DNA of 64,000 nt from Carposina sasakii. Its lineage: Eukaryota; Arthropoda; Insecta; Lepidoptera; Carposinidae. The position numbers and the translations under genes are program-made. Below are positions 11,401 through 24,200 of the stretch, one piece after another. The notes beneath the pieces were generated by a model. That model was given only the letters and a program-made list of their open reading frames with translations, was not told where the DNA came from and did no database searches. The stretch spans positions 9,052,001 to 9,116,000 of the forward strand of contig CP053170.1 of assembly GCA_014607495.2 (NCBI GenBank), read 5' to 3'. The stretch's first letter is position 1. The number at the start of each line of letters is the position of its first letter.

Positions 11401-12993
11401 CTTCTTGTAGGACGCCTCGTCACAATTCTCAGCCAGGACACACAGCACTGCTTGCCTCCTAACAAAGCCGGGTAACACAATGATAAGTAATCTGATTTGG
11501 ACATACCTTTATGTTAAAGTTCATTTTGTGTTTCTCTATAGGATAAATTGAAATTGAGAGGATAATTTGAAATAGAGAGTAAAAATTACATAAAAATTAA
11601 TGTTGTTGATAATGTGGGTTTTATAAATAGGTACTGAGAAATTCATTGTGGGGATGGAGCATGAAATATTATTTGAGATCTGGGAAGGCTTAATCAAAAG
11701 GTTAAATAATAATTATTACAATTAGCTTTTTTACATAATAAACTAGCAGACGCCCGCGACTCTGTCCGCGTGGACTGCAGAAAAGACAGAAGAATTCAGA
11801 AGGCGCTATCTGTTGCAGACTTATGGAACGTACAATTAATAACAACAACCAACGTTGATGATCAGTTTTTTATTAATTATTAGTTATTAAGACCATTAAT
11901 TTAAATAATAACTATCCTATCATTTAAGTTGGATCAAATTACATATATATGCCAATTTTCATGAATATCAGTTGACTCGTTTTTGAGTTTATTCGGAACA
12001 TACACAGTGACACGGATTTTTTATATATTAAGAAGATTAGAAGAATCTTGTACAAATGACTCAAGGAAAAGATTGTGAGACAGTCTGCAAGTTACAGCTA
12101 AACTGTGCATTTTAGTTTCCATTTGCTATAAACCACTAGTTGCCAAAAGTGTCTGTTACTTAAATATTTGTGACCAATGAAGCAATGTAGCACACGTGGG
12201 AGGCCACAATGCTGATAAGTGAGCAGAATGGTACTATGTGTGTGCATCTCTATTGGCACTCAACCAGATCCTCTGCAAGATGGTTGCAGTTGATATTTCC
12301 ACACAAACTTGGACTAGAACAGACCAATTTTGTGTAAATATTTGATGGGGGTTCAATGCCATAAGGTTTTTGTTCTTATGGTCGTTGTCTGTTGTTCTAA
12401 CCTTCAGTCATTTTGGAGATTTTAGGTGTTTACTATGTTAACTTAGTCCAGAATCAGAATTACCCTTTGTTTAAGTGTGACAACTATTAGTAGTAATGAC
12501 CTTTGTTATAACGGTAACGTAAAAGGGTCTACTTACTTGTCTAAAGCCTTAGCAGCTTCATGGAGACCATGAACGAGCCCTCCGTGGATAAGGGCCGTCT
12601 TCAGGACTTCCTGCAGGGCAGTGTTCACATCCATAGCACCACCGCTCAAGACGGGGTTGACGGGTACTTCCCTGAGTAACAAAAAGACAAAGCCATCGTA
12701 GGTTTGTTTACATTTTAGTTATGCGTAGAAAGCGATAATTAAGACACTTTAATTAAGAACTACACAACTATTTAAGCTTCAACAGCATGGAATGGTGCTA
12801 ATGTTTATGTTTTGAGGTTATAAAACTTAACATTTATAGGTTACCCATGTTTTAAAAGTAAGATTTGTAAATTAAACTCTTAATTTTACTAATAAGCAAG
12901 TCGTAATAACTTTTAAGGAAATATTGGTATAAATACGAAAGTAAAACAGCGAAATTAAAAATACAAGAGTACTTACACTTCGACATCAGCCAT
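5491..12993 (-). CDS. RpS12: 40S ribosomal protein S12 (eS12)
   Basis: Structural protein of the small ribosomal subunit beak, found in the cytosol. Coding exons on the minus strand are 12977-12993, 12537-12671, 11356-11458, 7965-8066 and 5491-5553. All splice borders are GT/AG and the frame is kept, giving 139 residues, which is the family length. Recognisable blocks are MADVEVEVPV at the N terminus, then [55 protein letters not shown] and a C terminus [10 protein letters not shown] short non-coding first exon (about 13149-13166) is spliced to 13014, just upstream of the ATG. The introns hold a MITE, an RTE retrotransposon remnant (opposite strand) and a Helitron-like element. I looked for, but could not convincingly identify, intronic snoRNAs. 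The gene is expected to be growth-regulated through a TOP motif. Confidence 0.97.
5554..7964. other. RpS12 intron 5, no gene seen
   Basis: AT-rich intron with no convincing exon on either strand. Only the segment near 7785-7890 is recognisable: it is a copy of a repeat also present at 26285-26420 and, inverted, near 61845-61960. Confidence 0.5.
8260..8939. mobile_element. TA-flanked MITE with ~55-bp TIRs
   Basis: The left end CAGTGTGATTCCCCATAAAG continues into GTGCACATATCGCGTGGGGTCAAA. The right end is its near-exact inverse (TTTGACCCCACGCG, then CTTGGGGAATCACACTG). TA flanks both ends (TATACAG... and ...CTGTATA). There is no transposase. The TA site suggests a Tc1/mariner-driven non-autonomous element. 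It lies in RpS12 intron 4. Confidence 0.8.
9815..9927. mobile_element. Short palindromic MITE, copy 1
   Basis: About 115 bp bounded by GGGGTAAGCACGA and its inverse TCGTGCTTACCC, with an internal ACGCTAGCGAATCGCTAGC hairpin. A second copy in inverted orientation lies at 53096-53212. This copy directly abuts the LINE remnant that follows. Confidence 0.65.
9940..11330 (+). mobile_element. RTE-like LINE, degenerate reverse transcriptase remnant
   Basis: This is a 5'-truncated non-LTR retrotransposon. From about 10085 to 11242 a frame reads through RT domain landmarks: [31 protein letters not shown] and the catalytic FADDIVILS (the DD pair). It then runs into a C-terminal region with [16 protein letters not shown] and [12 protein letters not shown]. 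Upstream, the RT homology ([14 protein letters not shown]) continues in the same frame but is broken by a TAA where Gln is expected, at about 10073, and then decays. The 3' end has ATTATTATTACTACT-type simple sequence, typical of RTE tails. It lies antisense within RpS12 intron 4. The clade is my inference; the element is dead. Confidence 0.85.
11743..12036 (-). mobile_element. Helitron-like non-autonomous element
   Basis: On the minus strand it begins TCTTCTTAATATATAAAA and ends with GAGTCGCGGGCGTCTGCTAG, the CTAG terminus preceded by the GTCCACGCGGACAGAGTCGC region common to this family. Similar copies lie at 27515-27698, 29774-30073, 39465-39676 and 46306-46520. A TC start and CTRR end fit Helitrons. 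Confidence 0.65.
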
Positions 12994-13148
12994 GGTTATT
13001 TACGAATTCTCGACCTGAAATATGCAATGAAATGAATTGACTGACACTGTAACATTTCTGAAACATATTTCATTTGGTAATTTTTCATTTGATCACTATA
13101 ATATTGGAAGATTTTAAAAAATTTCGCACAAAACAATTGACACTTTAC

Positions 13149-13175
13149 CTTGCGTACCGGAAAAAGACTAGGGAC
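13149..13175 (-). promoter_or_regulatory. TOP-type start site and non-coding exon 1 of RpS12
   Basis: On the minus strand the sequence reads CCTAGTCTTTTTCCGGTACG, with a pyrimidine run that begins with C at about 13166. This is the 5'-terminal oligopyrimidine start of ribosomal protein genes. An exon of about 18 bases then ends at a GTAAAG donor at 13148. In known RP mRNAs the TOP tract places translation under TOR control. The exact start base is inferred. Confidence 0.7.
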
Positions 13176-15224
13176 GAGCGAGACACTGCAGTAATCGATT
13201 CGTAGTACAGTTGTTTTTTATTCGAATTGTTTCATATGACTATTTTAATAAAACATAATATTGAGGATTCGGCGGGAAAAGCTGGAACGGTTCGGGTGTA
13301 ATTTTCTTGTGAAAATTAAAATTAATATATAATTGGCTTGCATGTGTCCGTAAAGTGATGTTTTCTGGTAGATAAGTTATATTTTGTTTACTTGTGTGTG
13401 ATGTGAATCTAGTGCGTGTGCATTGTTTTTTTATGCAGGTAAGTAAGCTAAGTAAAACTTTAGTCGGAATTCGATCTCTTTATGGGCCCATGTAAGTTGT
13501 TTCTGCAATTCTCTTTACTAATTTCACACCCATTCTTGAGGATTTTCCCGACGTTTCCATTCATCGTCATCACTATCAGCCATCATATTAAATTCGGAAA
13601 TCATTTAGGTACTAAAGACATTTAGGGGCTTAGTTCCCCTTGCCTTTCCTTCGGGATAAACTATATAAAAAACATAATATTGAAAAATGACTGCAAAAAT
13701 AGGTATATATAGGTACAATAAATGAAATCGTATTAGGCGTTACAATTCGGAAGTTCAAACATTCATTATGGGTGCGCCCACCACCGGGCCTTACACCTTC
13801 CACTGACCCTCGGTCTGATCTGATAACTCATAACTGCGAAAACAAGCACTTGCACTACCTTCAATCGCCACAAGAAACCAGATCCAGATAGATTATTAAT
13901 CTAGTTTTTGATTTCAGAATAGTACGATTGCATGCTAGGTGCTCGGATCTCGGTGGGTAAACATGATGATATCTAAAAAGGTTAGCTAATTCTATTATTT
14001 TCCACGTTCATACAATAGGAAATGTTAATCAATTAATTATTGAAATATTTATCGATAAATCAATACACATCGTGATCGTATTGTAAGCCTTCACTATTAT
14101 GTGTGTTTCTTTTCACTCAAGAAATTCACTTTCCTTGCTCCGTTTATATGTTGTTTACTTACGTACCTATTGGGCACAGTATCGGGAAACAGAAAATATT
14201 ATTACTAAATAAATAAATACCACAAAATACACTAATAATCATCGTACATAACAAAACATTTTATTTGAAGTATTTTAGTGAAAATCTAAATTTTGGATTC
14301 TAGAATCACATTTTAAACTAAAACAGAGCTGGAAACCCTAGATTAATAGCATGCAAGAAGCCTCCAATAAGCGGATAACACAAATGGAATACAAAGGGGA
14401 GTTATTAAGACGTGTGATGGTCATTAATAAAAAAATGCATTTAATTGAAGACGTGTGATGATGAGCTTACGTACCTACCTATATTATTAAAGTTTCTAAA
14501 ACTAAATTAATTTTAAATTGTATACAGGATGTAACAAAAAGGGTAAGTTAAGCAAAAAGCTATGAATATATACCATTATAAGGAACATAATCCCAAAATT
14601 TAAGACTCGAAATCACATGTTTATTTTTTAAGATTGTATGAAAATTCCTCAGTTGTTTAGGAATTCTCCATACTAATTGAAAAATTTAACATTCGATTTC
14701 GAGTCTCAAAATTTGGGAATAGGTTCTCTATGGTGGACTATTTTCATAGCTTTTCGCTTAACATACCCCTTTTGTTACATTCTGTATAATACTTGTACTG
14801 TAACAAGTATACAAAATACACAGGGTTTTTCATCCCTGGTTCACCCATCCAGCACCCATGTCCACTATGGTCCACAGGAGATACCAAATCCCTGGCCCAC
14901 TTAACGTCTACTGGCTGGCTAGCAATCTATGGAAAAATAATGACAACTGCTGTCATCATTCGTCAATTTTTGTGACATAAGTCATTTTGGACAAAAGTAG
15001 TCAATTCTGTTATGAAACTTTATTTTTCAAATAATTTTATTTTACATGTAGGTATTTTGTAAATAAACCAAGCTGTTTCATTTAAATACTAGCCAACTGT
15101 GAAATAGATGACGGAAACGAAATATAAATTATGTAGGTATTCTTAAACAAAACTTTGCAAAGTGAGAAAAGATGCTGATTATGGGAAGTCGATTTCGATA
15201 TGAATTGACGTTATTTTACTTGCA
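13167..15224. other. Intergenic between RpS12 and CDC14 promoters
   Basis: This holds the divergent upstream regions of RpS12 (-) and CDC14 (+). A repeat from about 13262 to 13680 (CGGGAAAAGCTGGAACGG ... TTGCCTTTCCTTCGGGATAA) recurs near 47405-47640 (inverted), 50970-51170 and 63180-63320 (inverted). A half copy of the GGGTGCGCCCACCACCGGGC repeat lies near 13770, and a MITE at 14525-14784. No coding exon is apparent. Confidence 0.55.
14525..14784. mobile_element. TA-flanked MITE (CAGGATGTAACAAAAAGGG family)
   Basis: The left end CAGGATGTAACAAAAAGGGT and the right end CCCCTTTTGTTACATTCTG are inverted repeats flanked by TA. A near-complete relative is at 63475-63734, and truncated ones lie at 34212-34402, 39696-39835 and about 62110-62168. 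No coding capacity. Confidence 0.8.
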
Positions 15225-18200
15225 ATGAATACTCGGAGTAATGATGTTTTATTTATGGTTGAATATGTAAAAGATGTACTATCATTCGCAACTGTTCGTC
15301 AAGGCAAAGTTCTAAGAAGTACTAGTGATGCGCATTATTTTTCGATAGACGATGAACTTGTCTACCAGAATTATTATGCGGACTTTGGACCTTTAAATTT
15401 AGGCTGCGTTTATAAATATTGTAAAAAAGTAGACCAGAAAATAAAGGAATGCTTAAATAAGCATGTTGTAATTGTACACTATACTTCAATAGAGCCAAGA
15501 AAGAAGGCTAATGCTGCATATTTGCTGGCTTGTTATGGCGTTCTTTTTCTTAGTTTAAATCCAAGAGATGCGATTAAGCCTCTAATGGTTCATGGTCAGA
15601 CATATCGGTAAGCTTTAAATCTATCAGCCTAAGTAAGACAGTACAACTAAATTGTTATTGTCAACAATGGTGAAGTGTAGTGTAGTTAGTGTAGTGACGG
15701 AACTATTTTATAAAACGCATTCTACTTAAATTGTTATATTATCGAACTTTATTAGCTTTTATAACTTGCTTAAATTCAAAAGAGTCAAAGCTGCTAATTG
15801 TGAAATATTTTCATTAATTACCCAGGCCCTTTCAAGATGCTACACAAGGCGACTCGATGTACACAATTACTATAATGGATTGTCTCTTTGCTATACAGAA
15901 GGCTAGAGTTCTAGGGTTCTTTAATTTCCAAGACTTTGACTACGAAAGCTATGACTTCTATGACAGGATGGAAGGTGGCGATTTGAACTGGATTGTACCA
16001 GGTAAATGAAAAGGATGTACATACTTTTTCATTGTTGTAACGACGATAATATGAATAAAGATTTTGGCTTGTTTATATCAAATCTACTTCTAGTCTAGTT
16101 TAAACTTATAATTGTTAACAGGGAAATTTTTGGCATTCATTGGGCCTGTAGATCCGATTTCTCACTACAATGAAAGGTCGTTATATCCGCCTCCTGAGAA
16201 GTACATTGAACATTTTTTGGAAAATAATGTGAAAATAGTTATTAGATTGAATAAAAAGCTGTATGAGGGCCGCGTGTAAGTATTAATTAAGCTGTATAAT
16301 AATCATATCTGCTTTTGGTTCTTATATGTTACTCAAGTGTTTTTCTTACACAAACGTGTTTTTATAGGTTCCATGATGTGGGTATTGTGCACTATGATCT
16401 GTACTTCCCGGACGGGTCTCTACCACCTCGGCACATCCTTTTTAAGTTCCTGCAAATCGCTGAGGACTCTGACGATGCACTAGCTGTACATTGCAAGGTT
16501 AACACTAGATTAGTTGTTATGTTTAGGTTATTATGGGTAGCTGCATATTATTTATATCATCTTAATTAATCTGGAATAATTAATTATCCTGGACTTGTTC
16601 CTAGTTTTGACGCGAACTATTATTTACTGAACTTTCGTTTAGGCAGGTTTAGGGCGAACCGGCTCACTGATTGGTTGTTACCTGATCAAGCACTACCGAA
16701 TGACGTCACATGAAGCTATCGCCTGGATGAGGATATGCAGACCCGGCTCTGTTATAGGGCATCAGCAGGTAAATGTGAATCACTCCTATACTAGGGTTTC
16801 CAAATTAACATATTGTAAAAAATGTACCTATAGGTACTCTTTTTATTAGGTTAGGTAGGCACAATTTTCACTTAATTTTCCTATAATTATCTAATTCTCC
16901 TACAGGGATGGCTAGAGCAATTGGAACCATGGCTGATAAAGCAAGGAAACATTTATAGGTAAACAGGTGAATAATTATGAACTTATTGTAGAGCTTACAT
17001 GCATAATGTATTTCCAAAATTCTTCCGGGAACATAACAAAAAGAATTCTAAATTTTACGCGGACGAAGTCGTGGGCGACCACTTGTTGATATTATTATAA
17101 TAATTTATTTCGTAAGATGGCTTCGATATTTTTTTATTATTTACTAGTATAACGTGTTTGATAGGAAACGAAAGTACAAAGACACTGAAAGGTTTCCAGT
17201 CCACGAATTTGGCGTGTACTCCACAGCGGAGAGAAGAATGCGAGCTTCGAAAATGCGTACGATTTTGATAGATAAATCGCCGTCACCTCCGCCGCCCATG
17301 CATAGAATGTCTACCAGGTCGGAGATCAACCCACCATTGAGGCCGCAAGTTTCGAAAGTACGACCAGGTATGTTAAATTCAACAGGGAAGGTGAAACTAA
17401 TGTTTGTATAATGATTTTTCCGGACTGAAAAATCAGAAGCTACAAAATCTGCTAGAGTTATGTTTCTGGGCTTAGTCCTTGGATTGCCTTCCCTGTTGAA
17501 TATTTTACAACAGTGTTACTTTAATTCGAATATTATTTTTGTGGGTATGTAATCGATTTAAACTAACACTGTTCGTGCTCTTTATTTCGTTAATACTAAC
17601 TTTTGCTAAATGCATCGCCGTTGACGATCAATCTGGAAAAAATAATGACAGAATTTTGTTATTGTTAACTGATGTCACGGACAGTGGAATTTTAAACCGA
17701 CAATACCAATCAAAAAGTAATAAATGATTTAAAAAATATAATTTAAACTGCAGATAGCGAACAGGAAGAAGTTTTCTTAATTGCTTGCGACTTGACTGTT
17801 GACAACAATGGCCCTTTAACTCACGTTAAAGGTTGTGTACTAATGAAACCAATGGTCCCTGAAGAAGACGATCAAACACCAGCAGTAAAGACATCGTGGA
17901 AATCGTATTTGTTATGTGCTCCATGTATAGAGTGTTGGAGGCAATTGTCTTGGAAGGCGGCGGTGCGTTTAGCAAGAGCTGCACCAAATCGATGTTTTTT
18001 GTGTTGCTATTTTTTTGATTTGGTGAGCTTAACTATTTTTCTTGGTACCTATTTTTTAATGGGCTCTATCATTAGCAAAAATTATAACATTTAAATAATA
18101 CCTGCTTATTATTACTATTTTATACCAACGATATTGTGAAAGTTTTATGCTAACTTTGGGAATCTTCTTTTTATGTTTTTGAATACTCATCTTTTATAAA

Positions 18201-21200
18201 ATTTTCAAACTAAATTAATGTAATTTGTATTTCATTATAATTAATCACGCAGCTAACTACAAAGCGGTAGAAAAGGACCAGGATGTGAATGCGAAAATCT
18301 CAAGATGGAATCACAGCCCCAAAATTGAATACAAAGGGTAAGTTTGTGACTTTTTAAAATATATAAAACCTTTAGTACCTACTTGTAGGTGCTGGTATTA
18401 TTGATTTTATGAGATGAACTGGTCACCCACTTAAGGTTAATTGTATCGAGCGATTGAAGTTTAGGGAAGTCTTTACTCAGCAGTGGGACAATGCATTGCG
18501 GGCTTACTGATAAACAGTTTGATTTTATACAAATATTCTTGAAAAACTGCAGGGATTACGCTGAGAATAAAAGTCGGCCAATACGCCACGCCCATGGTGG
18601 CGGGGAGTTGCATGTACCACGACATTCCGAGCGTAGTGTTAGCAGGCAGAGAGGCCCACCCAAACCGAACGTTAGTTTCTAGTTAACCACATTATACCTA
18701 TGTATGGCCTAGTACCCATCATAAAGGCTCGAGCGGACCGGATGCGTATGCGAGGACGTGCACGTATCGCTGTGTTGTACCTAAGTATGGAACTCTTATA
18801 AGACCGGACACACTGGCTGCGTATGCGTAAACGTAAGCGTAGACGGCATGCGGTGTATCCTGTCTTATACAATTTCATACATCACAACTCGTTTTACGTG
18901 CACGTCTATGCGTATGTCTACGCATACGCATCCGGTGTGCTTGAAGCTTTATAATATAAATCCAACGAGTACCTATATGCCAGTCTTTTCTACATAATAT
19001 TGAGATCTCTGTTACTATGTACTAGTTCTCGTTTTACTTAAATCTAGATCTACGCATTTAATTTTGCTGCAAATGTCGTACCAACACTGCTTTATTATCC
19101 AGGTGCCAAGTACAAGAAACTTTACAAACTACTCGCCTATTACTACATTCCGATCAACCCAGGGTCCTATAATCAAAACTTTACACGATGCTCGAGTAAG
19201 TATTTATCATAAAATCTTTACATACTTAATGTTATTTATTGTGTAAACTATATTTACTGATATTCCCTCCCATTTATAATTTCTATCTCACAGAACTTTT
19301 TGATGAGAGCTACTATTGGCAAATCTGACCGGGATCAACCTCAGAAAACTCCTGCGATGATTACATCTCAGTTTTCTCATCGAGCAACGAATTACACCAG
19401 TGAGAGTAAGCAGAATATACCTCGCCATCAACCGTCTATGTTCAATACAGGTAACTTACCTCGAAAAAAATCGCCACGTTCAATGGTAGTTAACGTTCGA
19501 GGCAGTTTGCACATACTATTATAATTAGGTGCACCTACGTTTATTTACTTGGGCTCATCATACATACATATAATACATATAATCACGCCTTTATCCCTTA
19601 CGGGGTAGGCAAAGCACCAAGGGCCCATCATATTACATAATATTATGTTTTTCAATGACAAAATTAAATTTAATATTGATTGAGGGATAGGGATTATTAG
19701 ATTAGCTACCTAATAAAATCAAGGTTGACTAAATCAGGAACCCGAGATAGAGAACCCTCGCATATACCAGTGCAGACGAGGCGGCGCTTGGGGCGCAGTC
19801 CTAGTCCACCTCCGCCACAATCTCGTCGCAGCACGGAGCAGACGCGATTGCTACCACCCAGCAGCAACGCCATGGAGAAAATCGTTAAGGATTCATCGAA
19901 ATATGCGTTGAGGGATGCTTTATCGAGATTACAACGTAAGTTTTCTGTTTATTACCACTGGATATTAATTAAGTTCGTAATTTTTTAACTTGCTTTAAAG
20001 CCTAACTAAACCAATGAGGAAGTATAATGATTGTTAAGACAAGCAACGTACAATATTATTATTATTTTTATTGAAACTTGGTGGGTTATTTCCTGTGGTC
20101 ATATTAAACCAAGGGAAATAATGTCGATAGGGTGACATCGATACTTGCACAGCACCACAAAATAATATCAAAAACTTTGTAGCTGGCAGCACTTAAATTT
20201 TGAAAAAAGAATTTGTCAATGTCAAGTACGTCAAAGTCACATGGCTGTCACTGTCAATCACTCACGAAATATAACCTCAAAATAGAGATGATTTGAAAAA
20301 GCTACAAATAATATTACAAAGAAAAAATGTTCATTTAGTGATAATAAAGTGAATTAGCCAATAGATAGTTATACTATTGCCACCTGAGATGGGTGCTTTA
20401 GTAACGAAAGTCCTCAGACCGATTAAATCCTTCAATATCGAAAATCGCGCTCACCGTGTAATATCTAAAGAAAAACCTGTACCTGCGCCAAAGTATGAGT
20501 CCAATTTGAAAGATCTGCGTCGTACTATCGAGGCGGTACCAGATTTAGACGATAAACTAGACAAAAAAGACCCGGCATTGGATCAGAGACTGAAAGAGGT
20601 TTATGTAACCTCACAGGGAAAGCCAGAGGACGACATTACCCGATCTCTAGTAGTAAACAACCCAAACAGACCCCTTCCGCAGAACAGGAGTCAGGTAGCC
20701 ATTTACGACTATGGATTTAAAGAACCAGACAGGATAAAATATGGCCGCACAACTTTACGGAGTGTGATAAACTTCATATCAGCACACCAAATAAACCCGG
20801 ATGAAGCAACCGCCAGCAAAATAGCGTTAGAATACAAGTTGAAAGAGGAGGATGTGGTGTCCACCCTTAAATATTTTAAGACTTTTGAAGTGTTTGCACC
20901 GGCCACTAAAAATTCGCTAGCAACATTTGCAGGACCTGCGAATTTGAGGAGAAAATTATTGGAAGAGGAACATGAAAAAATGAAGCAGTTGGAAAATAAG
21001 CCTAGTGATGATGACAAACAGCCATTTAAGTATAAATTGACGTAGGTGATGGTGTGAATGAGTTGATAATAAGCTGCCAAGAATTTCTATCATGAAATAC
21101 TTTGGGAAAGGTTAAATAAGTGAAATGTTTCTTAATTTTATGGGGGTATATTGTCAATTATTTACTAATAAAATAATTGATGATATTGTTTGATTTATTT

Positions 21201-24200
21201 TAGCCTTTCACACAAACATCTGAGTAAATGAAGGTTATACTAGTTTGTATATTATAATTAGATATTTATTTGTTTACATAATTTAAATAATTAACAAAAC
21301 TAATGTGATTTAGTTGTAGTTGAAGAGAATAAAATAAGTTTTGTTGATACATAATTATGTCTTTTTCTACAATTTTAAAACTATCACATACTTACCTTAT
21401 TTTAAAACAGACAACTCTGACAGTGAGCATGTTCGCTACCATAATAATCGGAGTGAAGTCTGACGAGGAACAGTTCCCCCACCTCTGCCTTGCCTTTGCC
21501 GGCCGGGCAGAGTGGAGTCGCGAGAGCTATGACAGCTCGAGGGTGGACGTGCCCGTCAGTAAGTGGCGAGTTGGCTTCGGTTTAAAGTCCAGGGGCACCC
21601 CTCCACCCTAGCCGCTCACCAAATGTTGCCCCCTTTGTCGCTCCGTGCGTGCGGCCGTTTCAGGGGGCCCATGAAATGAGTTGGCGAGTCACCGCCTGCC
21701 ACCTAACAATTATGAGACTTGGTTGTAATGGCAGGTGTCCGTTAGTCTCCTTCAAAAGCCCGATTTTCCAACCCCACCCAAAATTCAGCCCCATAGCCCA
21801 TGACCTTGTTTCCCATCGCATGATAGAGCTCTGCACTCCAATAGTCTTGCACATGGCGGAGACCATCGCCGGGTGTATCATATTGTGCGTTCGGCGATGG
21901 TATCCGTCAAGTGTATCCAACACCATATTAAAGTTCTCTTAAAAGGGCCTCTACATCTTGGCTACGGCCCGATGCACGCCTCTCAAAGGACCGGGACTCT
22001 GTAGTCCCGAGAATTTCAAAAGAGATACAAATAATAATAATAATAATAAATTCATTTATTTCAGGTATACACCCATATTATAAATTTAGACATACAATCA
22101 GAACAATTAAAAACCAATTAACAATTAAAAATTTAAATAAATTAAAACAATGTATAAAATAAGATTATGTAGCTGGACGTACTAAAAACCGCAAATGGAG
22201 AATTTGCAGCTCTCATATACAGCCCTCAGCAGTCCATTGTCTGTCTCTGACCCGCGCCATAAAGGAGGCATGCCTCTTTCGAATAACGGCATAAAAATCG
22301 TCTACCCTGTTCTCTGCAAACATGCCGGACGCACTACACCGCCACGGCAAGCCGAGCATACATCGGAAGGCGTTATTGTATTGCACGCGCATCGCGTGGT
22401 AAGCACGCTGCGTATAGTTATTCCAGAGTTGGCTGGTGTAGAATGCCTGGCAATAAGCTTTAAACAGGAGCTCTTACCTAATAGTATATTTTACTTACCC
22501 TTTTCTATTTAATGTGTATTAGTTTGAACATTTAATTAATTATATATTACTACTTTAAGACTATGCTGCTCTGGAAGTGAAAGAAAAACGTATAATACTA
22601 CAGCTGCTTCTCTTCCCGGGCATACTGTACAAGTCAGTAGAGGGACAAGGGGGTCTTGGTGTTTTGTAGGCGATGGGCTGACCACCTGTCACTACTAACC
22701 GAACTTGTACATCTCAACTATACCCTCAAAATTGGTCAGAAGTGGCACCATGTGGTTCTGTCGGCCCTTGGTGCTCTGCCTATCTCATAAGGGATAAAGG
22801 CGTGATTATATGTATATGTATGTACTAATTTAAGACCAGTGTTTTCTTACTGAAGAGAGGTCACACCCATTCGAACTGAAGCATACAATCTCGCTTCCCA
22901 CAAATACTTATTAACGTCTTCCCTCAACCAGTGTCGTGTCCGCGCGACGCGTCGCTAGGCGGCGTGTCTGTGGGCGCGGGGTCGCTGGGCGCGCGGCGGG
23001 ATGCGCCGGCGCCGCGCCGCGCGCCCAGCGTGCGCTCTGACGAACGCGCGTGCGCCACGCAGGGGGATATGCTCAATAGCATTAAAGTGAGTTGGTATGC
23101 CATTGTCACTTAGCTATACCTGTGGAGGGTTTGCGTCAGGCAGGAAGCCGGCCGTAAAACAATAACCAAATCTTTGGCAATGTGAGTTTCGAAAGAAACC
23201 ATATTGCGCCGACACCATAAATAATGGGATAAGGGCAGGAAGATGGTATGTGGCATGTGGTGTTGGTCATGGAGAAGAAATAAAAGGGGAATAGCGGCTA
23301 AGTATATTTTCAACAAAAATAGTGTGACGCGGAGCGGGGGTGAAGTATGGGACGAGGGGAGCACAGAACACTGTAGTGTAGCGCTGCCTATTTACATTGA
23401 AACCACCTTGTAGTGACTAGTCAAACTACTTGCTCATCTACGCTAATATTATAAAGAGGAAAACTTTGTTTGTTTGGTTGTAATGAATAGGCTCCGAAAC
23501 TACTGGACCGATTTCAAAAATTCTTTCACCGTTAGAATCCTTATTGGACCTAGATGAACATAGGCTATAAGAATTTCCCGATATTCCCACGGGAAGGCGA
23601 CCAACGGGAATTTAATATTTTTTACGAAAACCGCTATACATATAAAGCTGAAATCGGGCATATATGTTCATTGGGGATAACGAGGAAGGACTAAAAACGG
23701 ATTTCCCGAAATTCCCACGGGAAGGGGATAAACGGGAATTCATAATTTTTACGAGAACCGCTATACATATGAAGCTGAAATCGGGCATATATGTTCATTG
23801 GGGACAACGAGGAAGGACTAAAAACGGATTTCCCACGGGAAGGGGACAAATGGGAATTCAAACGGATTTTCCAATATTCCCACGGGAAGCGGACAAACGG
23901 GAATTAATTTTTTTTACGACAACTGCGACACATATGAATTTTAAATTGGACCTGTATGTTCATTAGGGACTGCGAGGGAGCACTAAGAACGGATTTCTCG
24001 AAATTCCCATGGGAAGGGGAGTTACGGGAATTTAAAATTTTTACGAAAACCGCTATTTATACAAAGCTGAAATGTGATTAGGGCTATAAGGAAGCTCTAA
24101 GAACGGATTTCCCGAAATTCCCACGGGAAGGGGACCAACGGGAGTCCCAAATTTTTACGAAAACCGCTGTACCTACATATGAAGTTGCAGCTATGTACTG

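Noticed and set aside
8067..12536. Possible intronic snoRNAs in RpS12
   Set aside because: Ribosomal protein introns often host them, but I could not find a convincing box C/D or H/ACA pair by eye.
17539..18094. Extra long readings around CDC14 exon 8 that look like hydrophobic peptides
   Set aside because: Only 17754-17831 fits the phases of neighbouring exons; the rest is intron read-through with stops and no conservation that I can see.
20709..21080. Minus-strand frame of 123 residues
   Set aside because: Antisense shadow of NDUFAF4.
22195..22512. Plus-strand frame of 105 residues after the LINE tail
   Set aside because: Repeat-derived text with no domain, start context or splice partners; it lies inside a CDC14 intron.
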